Assembly: GCA_041485285.1 (NCBI GenBank)
Contig: JBGPJF010000001.1
Coordinates: 1 to 64,000 of the forward strand
Direction of reading: 5' to 3'
From: DATEUP01 sp041485285
Lineage (GTDB): Archaea > Thermoplasmatota > DTKX01 > DATEUP01
Length of the DNA: 64,000 bases
Shown here: positions 40,505 through 48,819 of the stretch, piece by piece
How the letters are laid out: each line of letters starts with the position of its first letter
Position numbering within the stretch: the stretch's first letter is position 1
The notes under the pieces: generated by a model
What the model was told of the DNA's origin: nothing
Databases searched by the model: none
The model's input: the letters and a program-made list of their open reading frames with translations, nothing else
Made by a program: the position numbers and the translations under genes

Positions 40505-42835
40505 GTGCCGACATCCGGACTCCGGCGCGACGCACGCGCACCGCGCCGGCCCGAGGCCTTCCTGCTTGCGGGCCTTTTGCTCGCCACCCTCGGAACCTCG
40601 TGGCTCCCTACGGCCTCAGCGAGCCCCCCCGGCTGGTTTGGCTTGGGCGTCGTGGACGCCGTTAACGGCTTTGCGGCGAAGAACCCTTTCCTGGTTTTTG
40701 ACTCCGACGGGGACGCCTTTGCGTTCTGGGACGAGCAGTGGACGCTCGACATCCCGAGTTACGAATATGCATGGGGCGCATCGTTCAACCGGACGACCGG
40801 TTGGGGAACGCGCGAGAACCTGACGACGGCCGCGGCCGAGATCGACTGGATGGATGCCGCCGCCGCCTGCCCCGACGGCAGTGTCGTGGCGGTGGGCGAA
40901 GGCGACGGCGTCCAGGCGCGCGTTTTCACACGGGCGGCCGGCTGGGGCACTTCCACCCACATCGGACATGACGGCGCGTACGGCGGGCCGGAGGTCGTCT
41001 GCGACTCCACGGGGGTCGCGACGGCGGTTTGGGGCGAGTACGACGACCCCTATTCGTACGTGATGGTGTCCCGCTACTACCCCGCTTCCGGGTGGACCAC
41101 CAAGACACGGATCTCTATCGCGAACGAGGACAGCGAGGACCCCTCGATCGCAGTCGATGGGGCCGGCAACGTGACGGTTGCGTTTCACTCGTTCCCGGCC
41201 GTAGCCCAGGGGGTGTACGTGAGCCGTTTTAACGAGAGCGCGGGGTGGAGCGGGGCGGGTCTCATCGGGCCGGATGGAAACCTTTTCAGTAGCCTGCCGC
41301 GCGTCGTCGCCGACGCTTCGGGGAATGCAACCGTCGTGTGGCCCGGGTTCCTTGCGGGCGTTAACGGTACGACCCTCATCACGGTGCGGTACCGTCCAAG
41401 CTTCGGTTGGTCGCCGCCCTTCGGGCCAGACCTCAACAGTGCGCAACCCGGACGCGTGGTGGACCTTGGGATCGACGGCGGGGGCAATGTCATCGCGCTC
41501 TGGGCTGTGGGGGACGACGTCTACACGGCCCGCCTCCCACCGGTCGGACCCTGGGGGCCCGCCCAGAAACTCACGCGGTGGCCGGACCTCGACACGCGGT
41601 GGCCCCACCTTGCCGTCGCAGGAAACGGCGATGCGGTTGCGGTGTGGTCGGCGTATTGGAACAACACTTCAGGCGTCGAGATGGCGCGTTTTGACCCGGC
41701 CACAGGTTGGGGGGCCGCTGAGTACCTGGTAGAGACGACACCTTGGCGCGCCTTTTACCCGCGGGTTGCCGTCGGCGGCGGGGGACGCTTCGGCGTCACA
41801 TGGCACCAGGGGAGCCCTTCCGATGTGTGGGCCACTTTCTTCGCCCCCCAAGCTCCGACGATCGTCATTTGGGAGCCGCAACCCGGGGCCACGACCGACG
41901 TCCCGCGCGTGCGGGTATCAGGGTCCGTGACGAACGCGGCCCGCGTGGCGGTAAACGGGCTGCTCGTGGACGTCCAGCCCAACGGCACCTTTTCGCTCGT
42001 GGTTGCGCTGTCCCCAGGGAACAACACGATTACCGGAACGGCCTGGGACGCGCTTGGCCATGCCGCGATCGCGTCGGTGGTCGTCCGATTCGACGACCCC
42101 GTGCCCGGCCTGGGTGATGCCCTCGAAGCGGCGCGCGCCGACCTTGCCAACCTGTCCGCGACCTTGAATCGCACTGCAGACAAGCTTGCGGCCGCCGAAC
42201 GGCAACTTGACGCGGCGTCGCTCGCTCTCATCGAAACGCGGGCCGATCTGAACGCAACGGCTGCCGAACTCGACGCGGCCGAAGCCCGGCTTGGGGGCGC
42301 TGAAGGGGCGGTCAACAACCTCACGGGCGAACTTGTGGCCGCGGCGGAGGAGCTTGCGCGGGTCTGGGACTCGCTCAACGGAACCAAGGCATCCCTTGCA
42401 ACCGCCGAATCGGCGCTCGGGGGGCTCGCGGACGGCTTGGCCGCGGCCAATGCCACCCTGGTGGAACTGCGCGCGAGCTTTGACGCCCAACTTGCCGAGA
42501 TGCAGACCTTGCAGGCCGCCATCGCGGTGCGCGCGGCGGCCGAGCAGCGCCTGCTCGACGACCTGAGGGCCATAGGGGACGAACTCCGAGGGGCCCGCGC
42601 GCAACTCAACGAAAGGGATGCCCGCCTTCAGAGCACGGAGACCTCGATGCGCGCCCTCGAAACCGCGCAGGGCGGCTTCTTCGAGGTCCTGATTGCCATG
42701 GCGGCTGGCCTCATGGTCGCGATGGCCGCGCTCCACCGGCGCCACGAGCGGAAGATGCGCCAGCTGTTCAGCACCTTTGCGCAGCGGACCGGCCCGGCGG
42801 CCGAACGGCCGCCTCAGGCGCGAAGGGGCCGGTAG
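40505..42835 (+). CDS. stalked surface protein (paralogue 3)
   Basis: 776 residues, the same plan as the gene 30 bases upstream: signal peptide (EAFLLAGLLLATLGTSWLPTAS), repeat head to about residue 450, Ig-like domain at about 455-537 (VNGLLVDVQPNGTFSLVV), coiled-coil stalk at about 540-725, TM helix at about 728-748 (FFEVLIAMAAGLMVAMAAL) and a basic tail. The GTG start has a GGGGG run about 10 bases upstream. Probably co-transcribed with paralogue 2. Paired coiled coils suggest the two could form homo- or hetero-oligomeric stalks (inference). Confidence 0.78.
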   Translation: MPTSGLRRDARAPRRPEAFLLAGLLLATLGTSWLPTASASPPGWFGLGVVDAVNGFAAKNPFLVFDSDGDAFAFWDEQWTLDIPSYEYAWGASFNRTTGWGTRENLTTAAAEIDWMDAAAACPDGSVVAVGEGDGVQARVFTRAAGWGTSTHIGHDGAYGGPEVVCDSTGVATAVWGEYDDPYSYVMVSRYYPASGWTTKTRISIANEDSEDPSIAVDGAGNVTVAFHSFPAVAQGVYVSRFNESAGWSGAGLIGPDGNLFSSLPRVVADASGNATVVWPGFLAGVNGTTLITVRYRPSFGWSPPFGPDLNSAQPGRVVDLGIDGGGNVIALWAVGDDVYTARLPPVGPWGPAQKLTRWPDLDTRWPHLAVAGNGDAVAVWSAYWNNTSGVEMARFDPATGWGAAEYLVETTPWRAFYPRVAVGGGGRFGVTWHQGSPSDVWATFFAPQAPTIVIWEPQPGATTDVPRVRVSGSVTNAARVAVNGLLVDVQPNGTFSLVVALSPGNNTITGTAWDALGHAAIASVVVRFDDPVPGLGDALEAARADLANLSATLNRTADKLAAAERQLDAASLALIETRADLNATAAELDAAEARLGGAEGAVNNLTGELVAAAEELARVWDSLNGTKASLATAESALGGLADGLAAANATLVELRASFDAQLAEMQTLQAAIAVRAAAEQRLLDDLRAIGDELRGARAQLNERDARLQSTETSMRALETAQGGFFEVLIAMAAGLMVAMAALHRRHERKMRQLFSTFAQRTGPAAERPPQARRGR

Positions 42836-42902
42836 CGGTAGAACACATGCGCGTAGGCCGGCCTGTGCGCGTTGGCGCCGGCCATCATGTGCGGTTGGCG
42901 AG

Positions 42903-43163
42903 TTAGCCGCCCCCGCGTGGGCGCTTCGACCGGCTTGGCGTTACAATGATCGATTCGCCGGACACCTGCGCTTCGAGGACGTCCCCCGGCCGGGCGTTGA
43001 GTTTCTTCGTTGCGCCGCGGGGCAGGCGAATCACGACCTCTCGATCCGCCTTCCGGACGAATCCCTTTGGCACTAACCACCTCATTCCATCCGGTACTTC
43101 CACCCATTCGCCCTCAGGCAGCGCGTCGATGTCCGCCATCGAGCGGATGCGAACCTTCCTCAT
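42903..43163 (-). CDS. AbrB/MazE-type antitoxin (module 1)
   Basis: 86-residue protein with a swapped-hairpin AbrB-like core (REVVIRLPRGATKKLNARPG, then DVLEAQVSGESIIVTPS) preceded by ALPEGEWVEVPDGMRWLVPKG. The ATG has GGAGG 5-6 bases upstream. Its paralogue at 43582 shares PEGEWVEV and the same domain order. The upstream toxin gene is frameshifted, but its stop still overlaps this ATG as ATGA. The antitoxin may now act alone or cross-protect against module 2 (inference). Confidence 0.8.
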   Translation of the reverse strand: MRKVRIRSMADIDALPEGEWVEVPDGMRWLVPKGFVRKADREVVIRLPRGATKKLNARPGDVLEAQVSGESIIVTPSRSKRPRGGG

Positions 43164-43436
43164 CGAACCCTCCTCCCTCGGTGTCGCAGTAGGTGCTTTT
43201 CGCTGAATGTAGCCCGGCGTGCCGTCACGAGCTCGAAGGCGCTGGGGTCTTGTGCCGACTCCTGGAGAACCCTTGAAAAGAGTCTTTCCATGAGTTCTGC
43301 CAATGATGGTCAAGCGACCGGCCGCCCAGCGCTGATATTGCTTGGACACGAGGACGGCGTAGACCTCTTCCTTGCTCACGCCGTGTTTTGCGATGTGGTC
43401 CATCGCCCGTTCCGTCCAGATCAGGTGTCGGCGCAC
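43160..43436 (-). pseudogene. frameshifted BrnT/DUF4258-like toxin (module 1)
   Basis: The frame from GTG 43436 encodes a start typical of the module 2 toxin (ERAMDHIAKHGVSKEEVYAVL, then LTIIGRTHGKTL) and then loses homology at the run AAAA at 43276-43279 (TTTT on the coding strand). Removing one base there restores SRVLQESAQDPSAFELVTA through SEKHLLRHRGRRVR and a stop at 43160. This gives exactly 92 residues, the same length as the module 2 toxin with no gaps, and an ATGA overlap with the antitoxin. So either a one-base insertion has inactivated it, or the sequence has an error. Confidence 0.8.
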
Positions 43437-43478
43437 GCTGGTGCGCCGCGGCCGAAGCTGATGAGGGTTCCCTGAGGG

Positions 43479-43499
43479 TAATCGCTCGCCGTGCGATTA
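43479..43499. promoter_or_regulatory. inverted repeat upstream of module 1
   Basis: TAATCGC-TCGCCGT-GCGATTA, perfect 7-base arms, about 43-63 bases before the toxin GTG. Candidate operator for the AbrB-type antitoxin. Confidence 0.45.
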
Positions 43500-43581
43500 T
43501 TCCGTGTTGGCGCATCCCACGCAATCACTTCGAGGCCCGGTAGCGATCGAAAACGCGCCGGTCGTCCAGCAATTGCGCGGG

Positions 43582-43848
43582 TCAAGGCCGAGCGGTCTGC
43601 TTGGTCTTCTTGCGGGGCGAGCGTTGCACGACGACAGCGCCGGCCTTGATGCGTGCACGCAGCACCTCACCCTCCTTGGCGCGGAATTTCTTCCGGACAT
43701 TTGCGGGAAGGGGCACCACGAGCTCGCGGCCCCGTACGTGAACCTTTTCGTCCACCCAGCGGAATTTGAGCCCTCCGACGACCTCCACCCATTCGCCCTC
43801 AGGAATGGCTCCGAGTTCCTCGACTCCGGGGCGGTAGAGGCGCTTCAT
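43582..43848 (-). CDS. AbrB/MazE-type antitoxin (module 2)
   Basis: 88-residue protein, a paralogue of the module 1 antitoxin. It has AIPEGEWVEVVGGLKFRWV, a two-strand core (RELVVPLPANVRKKFRAKEG, then EVLRARIKAGAVVVQRS) and a basic end (RKKTKQTARP). The ATG overlaps the toxin stop by 4 bases, so the module runs toxin first, antitoxin second. This order is found in BrnTA and HigBA types. It is likely a DNA-binding autorepressor with the toxin. Confidence 0.8.
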   Translation of the reverse strand: MKRLYRPGVEELGAIPEGEWVEVVGGLKFRWVDEKVHVRGRELVVPLPANVRKKFRAKEGEVLRARIKAGAVVVQRSPRKKTKQTARP

Positions 43849-44123
43849 TGGACTCCCTTCCCACGGCGGAGCAATAAGGCTTTCTCGGAAGGGTCTGCGG
43901 GCCTGCAGGTTCCGATCAGAAGAAGATTCGAGTTTGGTTCGGTTCGATGGAGGAACATCACTAGGTAACGGCCGCGAATCCGGCCGATGATCATCACGCC
44001 CCCGGCGTGATTCCGCCAATAGAACCGCCCTGATCGGAGCAAATCGTCCACATCGACCTTCGTGACCGCGTGGCGCGCGATGTGCTCCTCGCCTTCGAGC
44101 GTCCACGCGATGTCGAACCACAC
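43845..44123 (-). CDS. BrnT/DUF4258-like toxin (module 2)
   Basis: 92-residue protein with the pattern of small RelE-fold toxins of the BrnT/DUF4258 kind: WTLEGEEHIARHAVTKVDVDDLL helix, then beta strands VMIIGRIRGRYLVMFLH and LLLIGTCRPADPSEKALL. Family naming is by pattern, not certain. The GTG start overlaps nothing upstream. A GTGATG-AC-CATCAC palindrome lies about 36-49 bases before it. It is an intact copy of the frameshifted gene at 43160. Confidence 0.7.
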   Translation of the reverse strand: MWFDIAWTLEGEEHIARHAVTKVDVDDLLRSGRFYWRNHAGGVMIIGRIRGRYLVMFLHRTEPNSNLLLIGTCRPADPSEKALLLRRGKGVQ

Positions 44124-44158
44124 GGAGCGGCGTGACTGGGCGCCATCTTGAATCTCTC

Positions 44159-44172
44159 GTGATGACCATCAC
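44159..44172. promoter_or_regulatory. palindrome upstream of module 2
   Basis: GTGATG-AC-CATCAC, perfect 6-base arms, upstream of the module 2 toxin. Different in sequence from the module 1 repeat, so the two modules may be regulated separately. Confidence 0.45.
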
Positions 44173-44232
44173 TTGCTCGCTGATCAATCGTGGAGCCAAG
44201 CGCGAGCCAAGCGCGAAGGCGCCTGCATGGCG

Positions 44233-44718
44233 TCACTTCGCGGGCCGGTACCTGTAGAACACGCGCCCGTCTGCAAGCTTGTGCACCTTGAACTCCAGGG
44301 GCATCCCGATTTTCATGTCCTCGTGCTTCGCGTCATCCACGCGCGCGAGGATCTTGAACCGGGTCCCCTCGACCTCGACGACCGCGATGACGAAGGGCAT
44401 GTCCTGCTCCATCCCCATCGGCGCGCCGAGCATCATGGCCGTGTGCGCGAACACCTTCCCTTTCTTCGACATTTCGCGCCACTCCAGGGTCTCGATCGTG
44501 CACTGGTCGCAGGCCACGCGCGGCGGGAAGTGCAGGCGCTCGCAGTGCTTGCAGTAGGTCGTGATGAACCGCCCCTCGCGCAGCGCGTCGAAGAACGGCG
44601 AGATCTGCGTGTACGCCGCGTCCTCGAGCGGGTAGAAGTCGAGGAGGTAGGGGAGCGGCTCAGGGACGGGGTTCGCGGGCGGCAGCTTCGCGGCGGCCTT
44701 GGGGGCGGGCGTGGTCAT
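44233..44718 (-). CDS. DUF35 OB-fold/zinc-ribbon acyl-CoA-associated protein
   Basis: 161-residue partner of the thiolase. A rubredoxin-like zinc ribbon (YCKHC ... ACDQC, spaced as usual) precedes an OB-fold (VFAHTAMMLGAPMGM, FVIAVVEVEGTRFKILARV, and the end RVFYRYRPAK). In archaea DUF35 proteins bridge thiolase and HMG-CoA synthase and channel acetoacetyl-CoA towards mevalonate (established for methanogens). The ATG at 44718 follows the thiolase stop by 4 bases; the longer frame is not needed. No HMG-CoA synthase gene is in the window. Confidence 0.85.
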   Translation of the reverse strand: MTTPAPKAAAKLPPANPVPEPLPYLLDFYPLEDAAYTQISPFFDALREGRFITTYCKHCERLHFPPRVACDQCTIETLEWREMSKKGKVFAHTAMMLGAPMGMEQDMPFVIAVVEVEGTRFKILARVDDAKHEDMKIGMPLEFKVHKLADGRVFYRYRPAK

Positions 44719-44722
44719 CGCA

Positions 44723-45916
44723 TCAGCCCCCCACCGTCGGCGAGCGGCCCCACACAAGGACGCTGTGGACGTTCGCGGCGCCCGATAGGTTGTGCGTCAT
44801 GGCCATTTCGGCGCCCTCGACCTGGCGCTTGGCAGGCACCTTGGACTGGAACTGCCAGAGAACCTCCGCAATCTGCGAGATGCCGGTGGCGCCGAGCGGG
44901 TGACCCATGCCGAGGAGCCCGCCGCGCGGGTTGAATGGAATCTTGCTGCCGATGTACGGGTTGCCCTCTTCGATGAATTTCCCGCCCTCGCCCTTCTTGC
45001 AGAAGCCGAGGTCCTCGTACTCGATGAGCTCGGAAATGGAGAAGCAGTCGTGCGACTCGACGAAGTCGAGGTCGCTTGGGCCGATTCCCGCCATCTTGTA
45101 GGCCTCGCGGCTCGCGATCTTCGCGGGCTCCCAGGTGGTCCAGTTCGAGAGGTTGGCGAGGTTCCCGCCGATCGCGCTCTGGCCGGAGCCTTGGATGTAG
45201 GCGGCCTGGTCGGTGAATTCCTTCGCGCGCTCCGCGCAGGTCACGAGCACGGCGGCTGCGCCGTCGGTGATCCCGGAGCAGTCGAAGAGCTTGAGGGGCG
45301 GCGCGATCATGCGCGACGAGAGCACCTTCTCCTTAGGGACGGGCTTTTGGAATTGCGCGTAAGGATTGGTCGTGGAGTTCTCGTGGTTTTTCTCGGAGAC
45401 CAGGGCCATCTGCTCCTCGGTGGTCCCATATTCGTGCATGTGCCGCATCGCGGTGAGCGCGAAGAACGGCGGAGCGGATGCGCCCGCGGGGCCGTCGAAC
45501 TCGCGGTCGAGAACGCAAGCCATCGAGGTCTGCGCTTCGGCCATGTTGGGGAGATTCATTTTCTCGACGCCGATGCACAGCGCCACCTCCGAGAGGCCCG
45601 AGGCGATCGCCATCGCCGCGGAGCGCACGGCGCTCTGTCCGGACGAGCAGGCGAGTTCGGTGCGCTGCACGACGCGCCAGGGCTTCACGCCGAGCATGTC
45701 GGCGACGAGCGGGGCCACGTGCGACTGGAACGCGAAGCGCTCGGGTTCCGCCGCGCCAACGAACAGCGAATCGACCTGCTTGCGGTCAAGGTTCGGGACC
45801 GCCTTGAAGAGTTCACGCCCGGCCTCCTGGGCAAGCTCGCGCCAGGTCGCGTTGCGGATGCCCCAGCGCGTGTGGCCGGCGGCCACGACGGCGACTTTGC
45901 CCTTGATGCCGGACAT
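44723..45916 (-). CDS. archaeal thiolase (acetyl-CoA C-acetyltransferase type)
   Basis: 397-residue thiolase of the archaeal SCP-x-like branch. Acylated Cys90 is in RTELACSSGQSAVR. His is in FVESHDCFSISEL, and the C-terminal GGLLGMGHPLGATG and NLSGAANVHSVLVWGR complete the active site. It lacks the second Cys-type motif of classical biosynthetic thiolases, as usual for this branch. The ATG is 29-30 bases from a minus-strand TTTATCC box. It forms an operon with the DUF35 gene. A 5' remnant of a second copy lies at 47352. Confidence 0.88.
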   Translation of the reverse strand: MSGIKGKVAVVAAGHTRWGIRNATWRELAQEAGRELFKAVPNLDRKQVDSLFVGAAEPERFAFQSHVAPLVADMLGVKPWRVVQRTELACSSGQSAVRSAAMAIASGLSEVALCIGVEKMNLPNMAEAQTSMACVLDREFDGPAGASAPPFFALTAMRHMHEYGTTEEQMALVSEKNHENSTTNPYAQFQKPVPKEKVLSSRMIAPPLKLFDCSGITDGAAAVLVTCAERAKEFTDQAAYIQGSGQSAIGGNLANLSNWTTWEPAKIASREAYKMAGIGPSDLDFVESHDCFSISELIEYEDLGFCKKGEGGKFIEEGNPYIGSKIPFNPRGGLLGMGHPLGATGISQIAEVLWQFQSKVPAKRQVEGAEMAMTHNLSGAANVHSVLVWGRSPTVGG

Positions 45917-45941
45917 CGACGTTGCGGACGAAGCGCCGGGG

Positions 45942-45949
45942 GATAAAGG
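45942..45949 (-). promoter_or_regulatory. TATA box of the thiolase-DUF35 operon
   Basis: CCTTTATC on the minus strand, about 29 bases before the ATG at 45916; near-leaderless spacing. Confidence 0.55.
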
Positions 45950-45979
45950 GTGCGTTTACCGTCGGCGGGGGGCGCCACC

Positions 45980-47284
45980 TTACGCGCGCCGGGTGAGGAA
46001 CCAGTCCAAGGCCCCGTGGCCCTGCACTCCCTGGGGGAGCTCCCCGCCGGGAGTGTCCAAACTCACGAGTTGCAGCTTCGCGCGCGGGTACCGCCGCGCG
46101 CCTTCCTTGAGTGCTCGCGCTTCGCGCTCCAGGGTCTCGCCCTCCGGGGCCGCACACACCTGGATCAAGGCCTCCTCCCCCGAAGGGAAACGAGCGAGGA
46201 AATCCACCTCGAAGCCGCTCGAAGTGCGGACATAGGCGACCTGCGCGCCTTGGCGATCCAACTCGAGGAGCACGCAAGTTTCGAGGGCGTGGCCGAGGTT
46301 TGCGCGCCCCGATCGGTCGAAGACCGGGATAAGGCCCGGGTCGATCGGGTACACCTTCCGCGGGTTGACCATCCGCTGCCGTTCGGAGCCGGCTGCAATG
46401 GAGATGGTCCGGACGAGGAAGGCGTCCTCGAGGTGGGACAGGTAGGCGTGCAACGTGCCCTTCGCGACCTGCATCCCCTGCGAACGCAAGTCGTTGTAGA
46501 ACTTGTTCACGCTGAATGCCCCCCCGGCGTTTGCAAGCAGGTGGCGGGCCATCGATCGGAGGGCCAAGGGGTGACTAACGGCGTGGCGCTCTACCACGTC
46601 ACGCAAAAGGGCCACATCTACGAGGCCGCGCAGGAGCTCCGTCCGGTCGCGGGCTCCCAACCCGACGGCTTCAGGAAAGCCTCCGCACTTGAGGTACTCG
46701 CGAAGTGCCTTCCCAAGCGCGGAGCGCTCCGCCTTCGCAAGCCGCTGAGGTGCCTTCTTAGGTTCTCGCCCGAGGTGGCGCAGGTATTCACGAAAGCTGA
46801 AAGGGTAAACAAGCGCCTCGACCGCGCGCCCCCGCATGCTTGTGGCCACTTCACGTGAAAGCAGCCGCGCCGAAGACCCGGACAGGAAGAGGTCCAACCG
46901 TTCGGTGTCGAGCAGCCGGCGCGCGAACGTCTCCCAACCGCGGACCGTCTGAATCTCATCGAGGAACCACGTCGCCTTGCGCTTGTCGCGCCAGGCGGGG
47001 TGGAGCAGGTAGTATTCCTCGGCCACGTGCTGGAGGTCGGCCGCGGTCATCCCCCCGAGCCGCTCGTCCTCGAAACCCAAGTAGAGGAGGCCCTCGCGGG
47101 GCGTGCCGCCGGCCAAGCGCTGCGCGAGGAGCTGCCAGAGGAAGGTGGTCTTGCCAGCCCGGCGGGGCCCGATAACGGCGACGGCCCTCCCCGGCACATT
47201 GGGGACATGGATGTCGCGCGGCGTCAGGGGCGGTGGGGCCGTGGCGAGGGAGTCGACGATCTTCTGGCGGAGGAGCTCGCGCAT
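45980..47284 (-). CDS. AAA_14/DUF4143 archaeal ATPase
   Basis: 434-residue P-loop ATPase of the AAA_14 + DUF4143 type common in archaea and often found in variable regions. Walker A is VIGPRRAGKTTFLWQLL (about residues 36-52) and Walker B is KATWFLDEIQTVRGWETF. Sensor LFLSGSSARLLSREV follows. The C-terminal DUF4143 part includes GTLHAYLSHLEDAFLVRTIS and the nuclease-like GFEVDFLARFPSGEEALIQV. The ATG at 47284 has GGAGG 4 bases upstream and a TATA element 28 bases upstream; the longer frame upstream overlaps the thiolase remnant and is rejected. Biological role unknown. Confidence 0.85.
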   Translation of the reverse strand: MRELLRQKIVDSLATAPPPLTPRDIHVPNVPGRAVAVIGPRRAGKTTFLWQLLAQRLAGGTPREGLLYLGFEDERLGGMTAADLQHVAEEYYLLHPAWRDKRKATWFLDEIQTVRGWETFARRLLDTERLDLFLSGSSARLLSREVATSMRGRAVEALVYPFSFREYLRHLGREPKKAPQRLAKAERSALGKALREYLKCGGFPEAVGLGARDRTELLRGLVDVALLRDVVERHAVSHPLALRSMARHLLANAGGAFSVNKFYNDLRSQGMQVAKGTLHAYLSHLEDAFLVRTISIAAGSERQRMVNPRKVYPIDPGLIPVFDRSGRANLGHALETCVLLELDRQGAQVAYVRTSSGFEVDFLARFPSGEEALIQVCAAPEGETLEREARALKEGARRYPRAKLQLVSLDTPGGELPQGVQGHGALDWFLTRRA

Positions 47285-47338
47285 TTGTCCTCCTAAGAAG
47301 GACGAAATAGATAATATTTGTCCTCCTGATGGGGACAA
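47284..47338. repeat. direct and inverted repeats in the ATPase promoter
   Basis: TTTGTCCTCCT occurs at 47284-47294 and 47317-47327 (AGGAGGACAAA on the coding strand). The second copy also pairs with GGACAA at 47333-47338 as an inverted repeat around 9 bases. Between them lies a minus-strand TATTATC, centred about 28 bases before the ATG. The first copy carries the ribosome-binding site. Confidence 0.6.
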
Positions 47339-47351
47339 TTTTGGCGCCCCC

Positions 47352-47456
47352 TCAACGGCCCGCCTCATGGGCAAGCTCACGCCAGATCTCGTTGCGGATG
47401 CCCCAGCGCGAGTGGCCGGGGGCCAGGGCCGCGACTTTGCCCTGGAGGCCGGACAT
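47352..47456 (-). pseudogene. 5' remnant of a second thiolase gene
   Basis: Encodes 34 residues then a stop: MSGLQGKVAALAPGHSRWG onward to ELAHEAGR. About 25 of 34 match the start of the intact thiolase at 45916, and the DNA is similarly close. Homology stops abruptly just before the ATPase promoter repeats. A possible promoter (CTATTCTTAC, minus strand, about 32 bases upstream) is still present. The rest of the 320-base gap 47285-47603 is the ATPase promoter and unremarkable GC-rich sequence. Confidence 0.75.
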
Positions 47457-47603
47457 CGGCTGGGCCCACGAGGAGCCGGGGTAAGAATAGTGCGCGCAGG
47501 AGGTTCGCCCAGGCGCCCTTGGCGCGGGCCCGCGATTCCTCCAAGCCCCGCCCCATTGGCCCCCAAAAAGTAAGTGACCGTTGCCATATCCCTCGCCCGT
47601 CTC

Positions 47604-48758
47604 ATGCCGTGGTCCCCGTTTGGCAAGAAAGCCGATGACCCTCGGCCCGCCGGGCCGACCGCCTACGCTTCGCTGCGAGAAAAGTGGCTCCTCGGCGAGG
47701 TGATCCGGCTCGCCGGCCCAGGCGAACAAGACTCGGTCATCGCGGTTCTGTTTGACAAGGCCGTTGGCGACGGCCACGTCACGTTTGTGGCCGCAGAGGA
47801 TGGAACGGCGAGCATGTACACAAGCAGGGGTGGTGGGATTATTGGGTCGGGGCGCCACGCCTCAGCGGCAGCCGCAGCGCTTGGCCTCGTTGGCTGTGCC
47901 CAGAGTTATGTGAGCCTCTTGCCCCTCGCTAAGTCCTTCCCCCTCCCCCAGGCGCCGCGCGTTGCCTTCCACATCGTCACGCGCGGCGGGGTGCACTCAG
48001 CCGCTTTCGACCCTGGCGCGATGCGCAGCAGCCACCGCCTTTCGCCCCTCGAAACTGCGCGGGGAAACCTCGTCACCCAGACGAGACTGCTCGACGAGCG
48101 CAGACAACGAGGGGCCCTCGGTCCACACGAAATCGATGCGCAGGTTTTTGCCGATGGCGGAATCTGCGTGCGCGTTCCGCCGGACCCGACCCCAACTTGG
48201 CTTACCGCAAACGGGCTGAAAGTGGTCCTTGCCATCGGACACGCAAACGGGGACCGTTTGGCCGTTCACATCGAACCGGGGGACGAGAAGGCACAAGCGG
48301 GAGCGCTCCGAGCGATCGACGCAGCCGGGTACACGGGGGCGTTTTCCGAGGTGCCCAAGATGATCGGCTACAAGAATCGGATGGCGACCATTCACCACGC
48401 GGTCGAGAGCGCCCGCGCGGACATCGTTTTGGAGCAACTTGCCCTCGGCACGAGTATCGAAGCGCGCGACGGCGACGGCTACACGCCCCTGTTGCTCGCC
48501 GCGATGCAAGGGCGGACGGCAATCTTCCAAGTCCTCGTGCAACGGCATGCCGACTTCCGTGCCCGCGACCGGTTCCAGAACACCGCGTTAATCTACGCCG
48601 CGCAGGTCGGCGATGTGGGGATTGCCAGGCACCTGTACATCCTTGGTGCAGACCTGGGCGCAAAAGGCCAGAACGGCCTCACCGCGCTCCAAGTCGCCAC
48701 GCAGTGCGGCCACCGCGAGGTGGCGCAGCTCTTGCAGGCCGTCAGCGCCAGCGAATAG
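47604..48758 (+). CDS. ankyrin-repeat protein with uncharacterised N-terminal domain
   Basis: 384-residue protein without signal peptide or TM helix. The first 260 residues form an unrecognised alpha/beta domain (features: AEDGTASMYTSRGGGIIGSG, GVHSAAFDPG, RGALGPHEIDAQ). About four ankyrin repeats follow (262-384; DGYTPLLLAAMQGRTAIFQV, NTALIYAAQVGDVGIARHL, NGLTALQVATQCGHREVAQL). It probably binds protein partners in the cytoplasm. The ATG at 47604 is preferred to an upstream in-frame start at 47574; an A-rich AAAAAGTAAG about 27 bases upstream could act as promoter. It is divergent from the ATPase and convergent with the flotillin gene. Confidence 0.75.
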   Translation: MPWSPFGKKADDPRPAGPTAYASLREKWLLGEVIRLAGPGEQDSVIAVLFDKAVGDGHVTFVAAEDGTASMYTSRGGGIIGSGRHASAAAAALGLVGCAQSYVSLLPLAKSFPLPQAPRVAFHIVTRGGVHSAAFDPGAMRSSHRLSPLETARGNLVTQTRLLDERRQRGALGPHEIDAQVFADGGICVRVPPDPTPTWLTANGLKVVLAIGHANGDRLAVHIEPGDEKAQAGALRAIDAAGYTGAFSEVPKMIGYKNRMATIHHAVESARADIVLEQLALGTSIEARDGDGYTPLLLAAMQGRTAIFQVLVQRHADFRARDRFQNTALIYAAQVGDVGIARHLYILGADLGAKGQNGLTALQVATQCGHREVAQLLQAVSASE

Positions 48759-48819
48759 GCACCCGCTCAACGAGGCCAACCTGGCGGCCGAGGTAGCCCG
48801 CCGTGTTGCGGCCAGAAGC

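Noticed and set aside
47285..47626. N-terminal extension of the ATPase frame upstream of 47284
   Set aside because: The extension passes through the promoter repeats and the thiolase remnant in another frame, and the ATG at 47284 has its own ribosome-binding site and TATA element.
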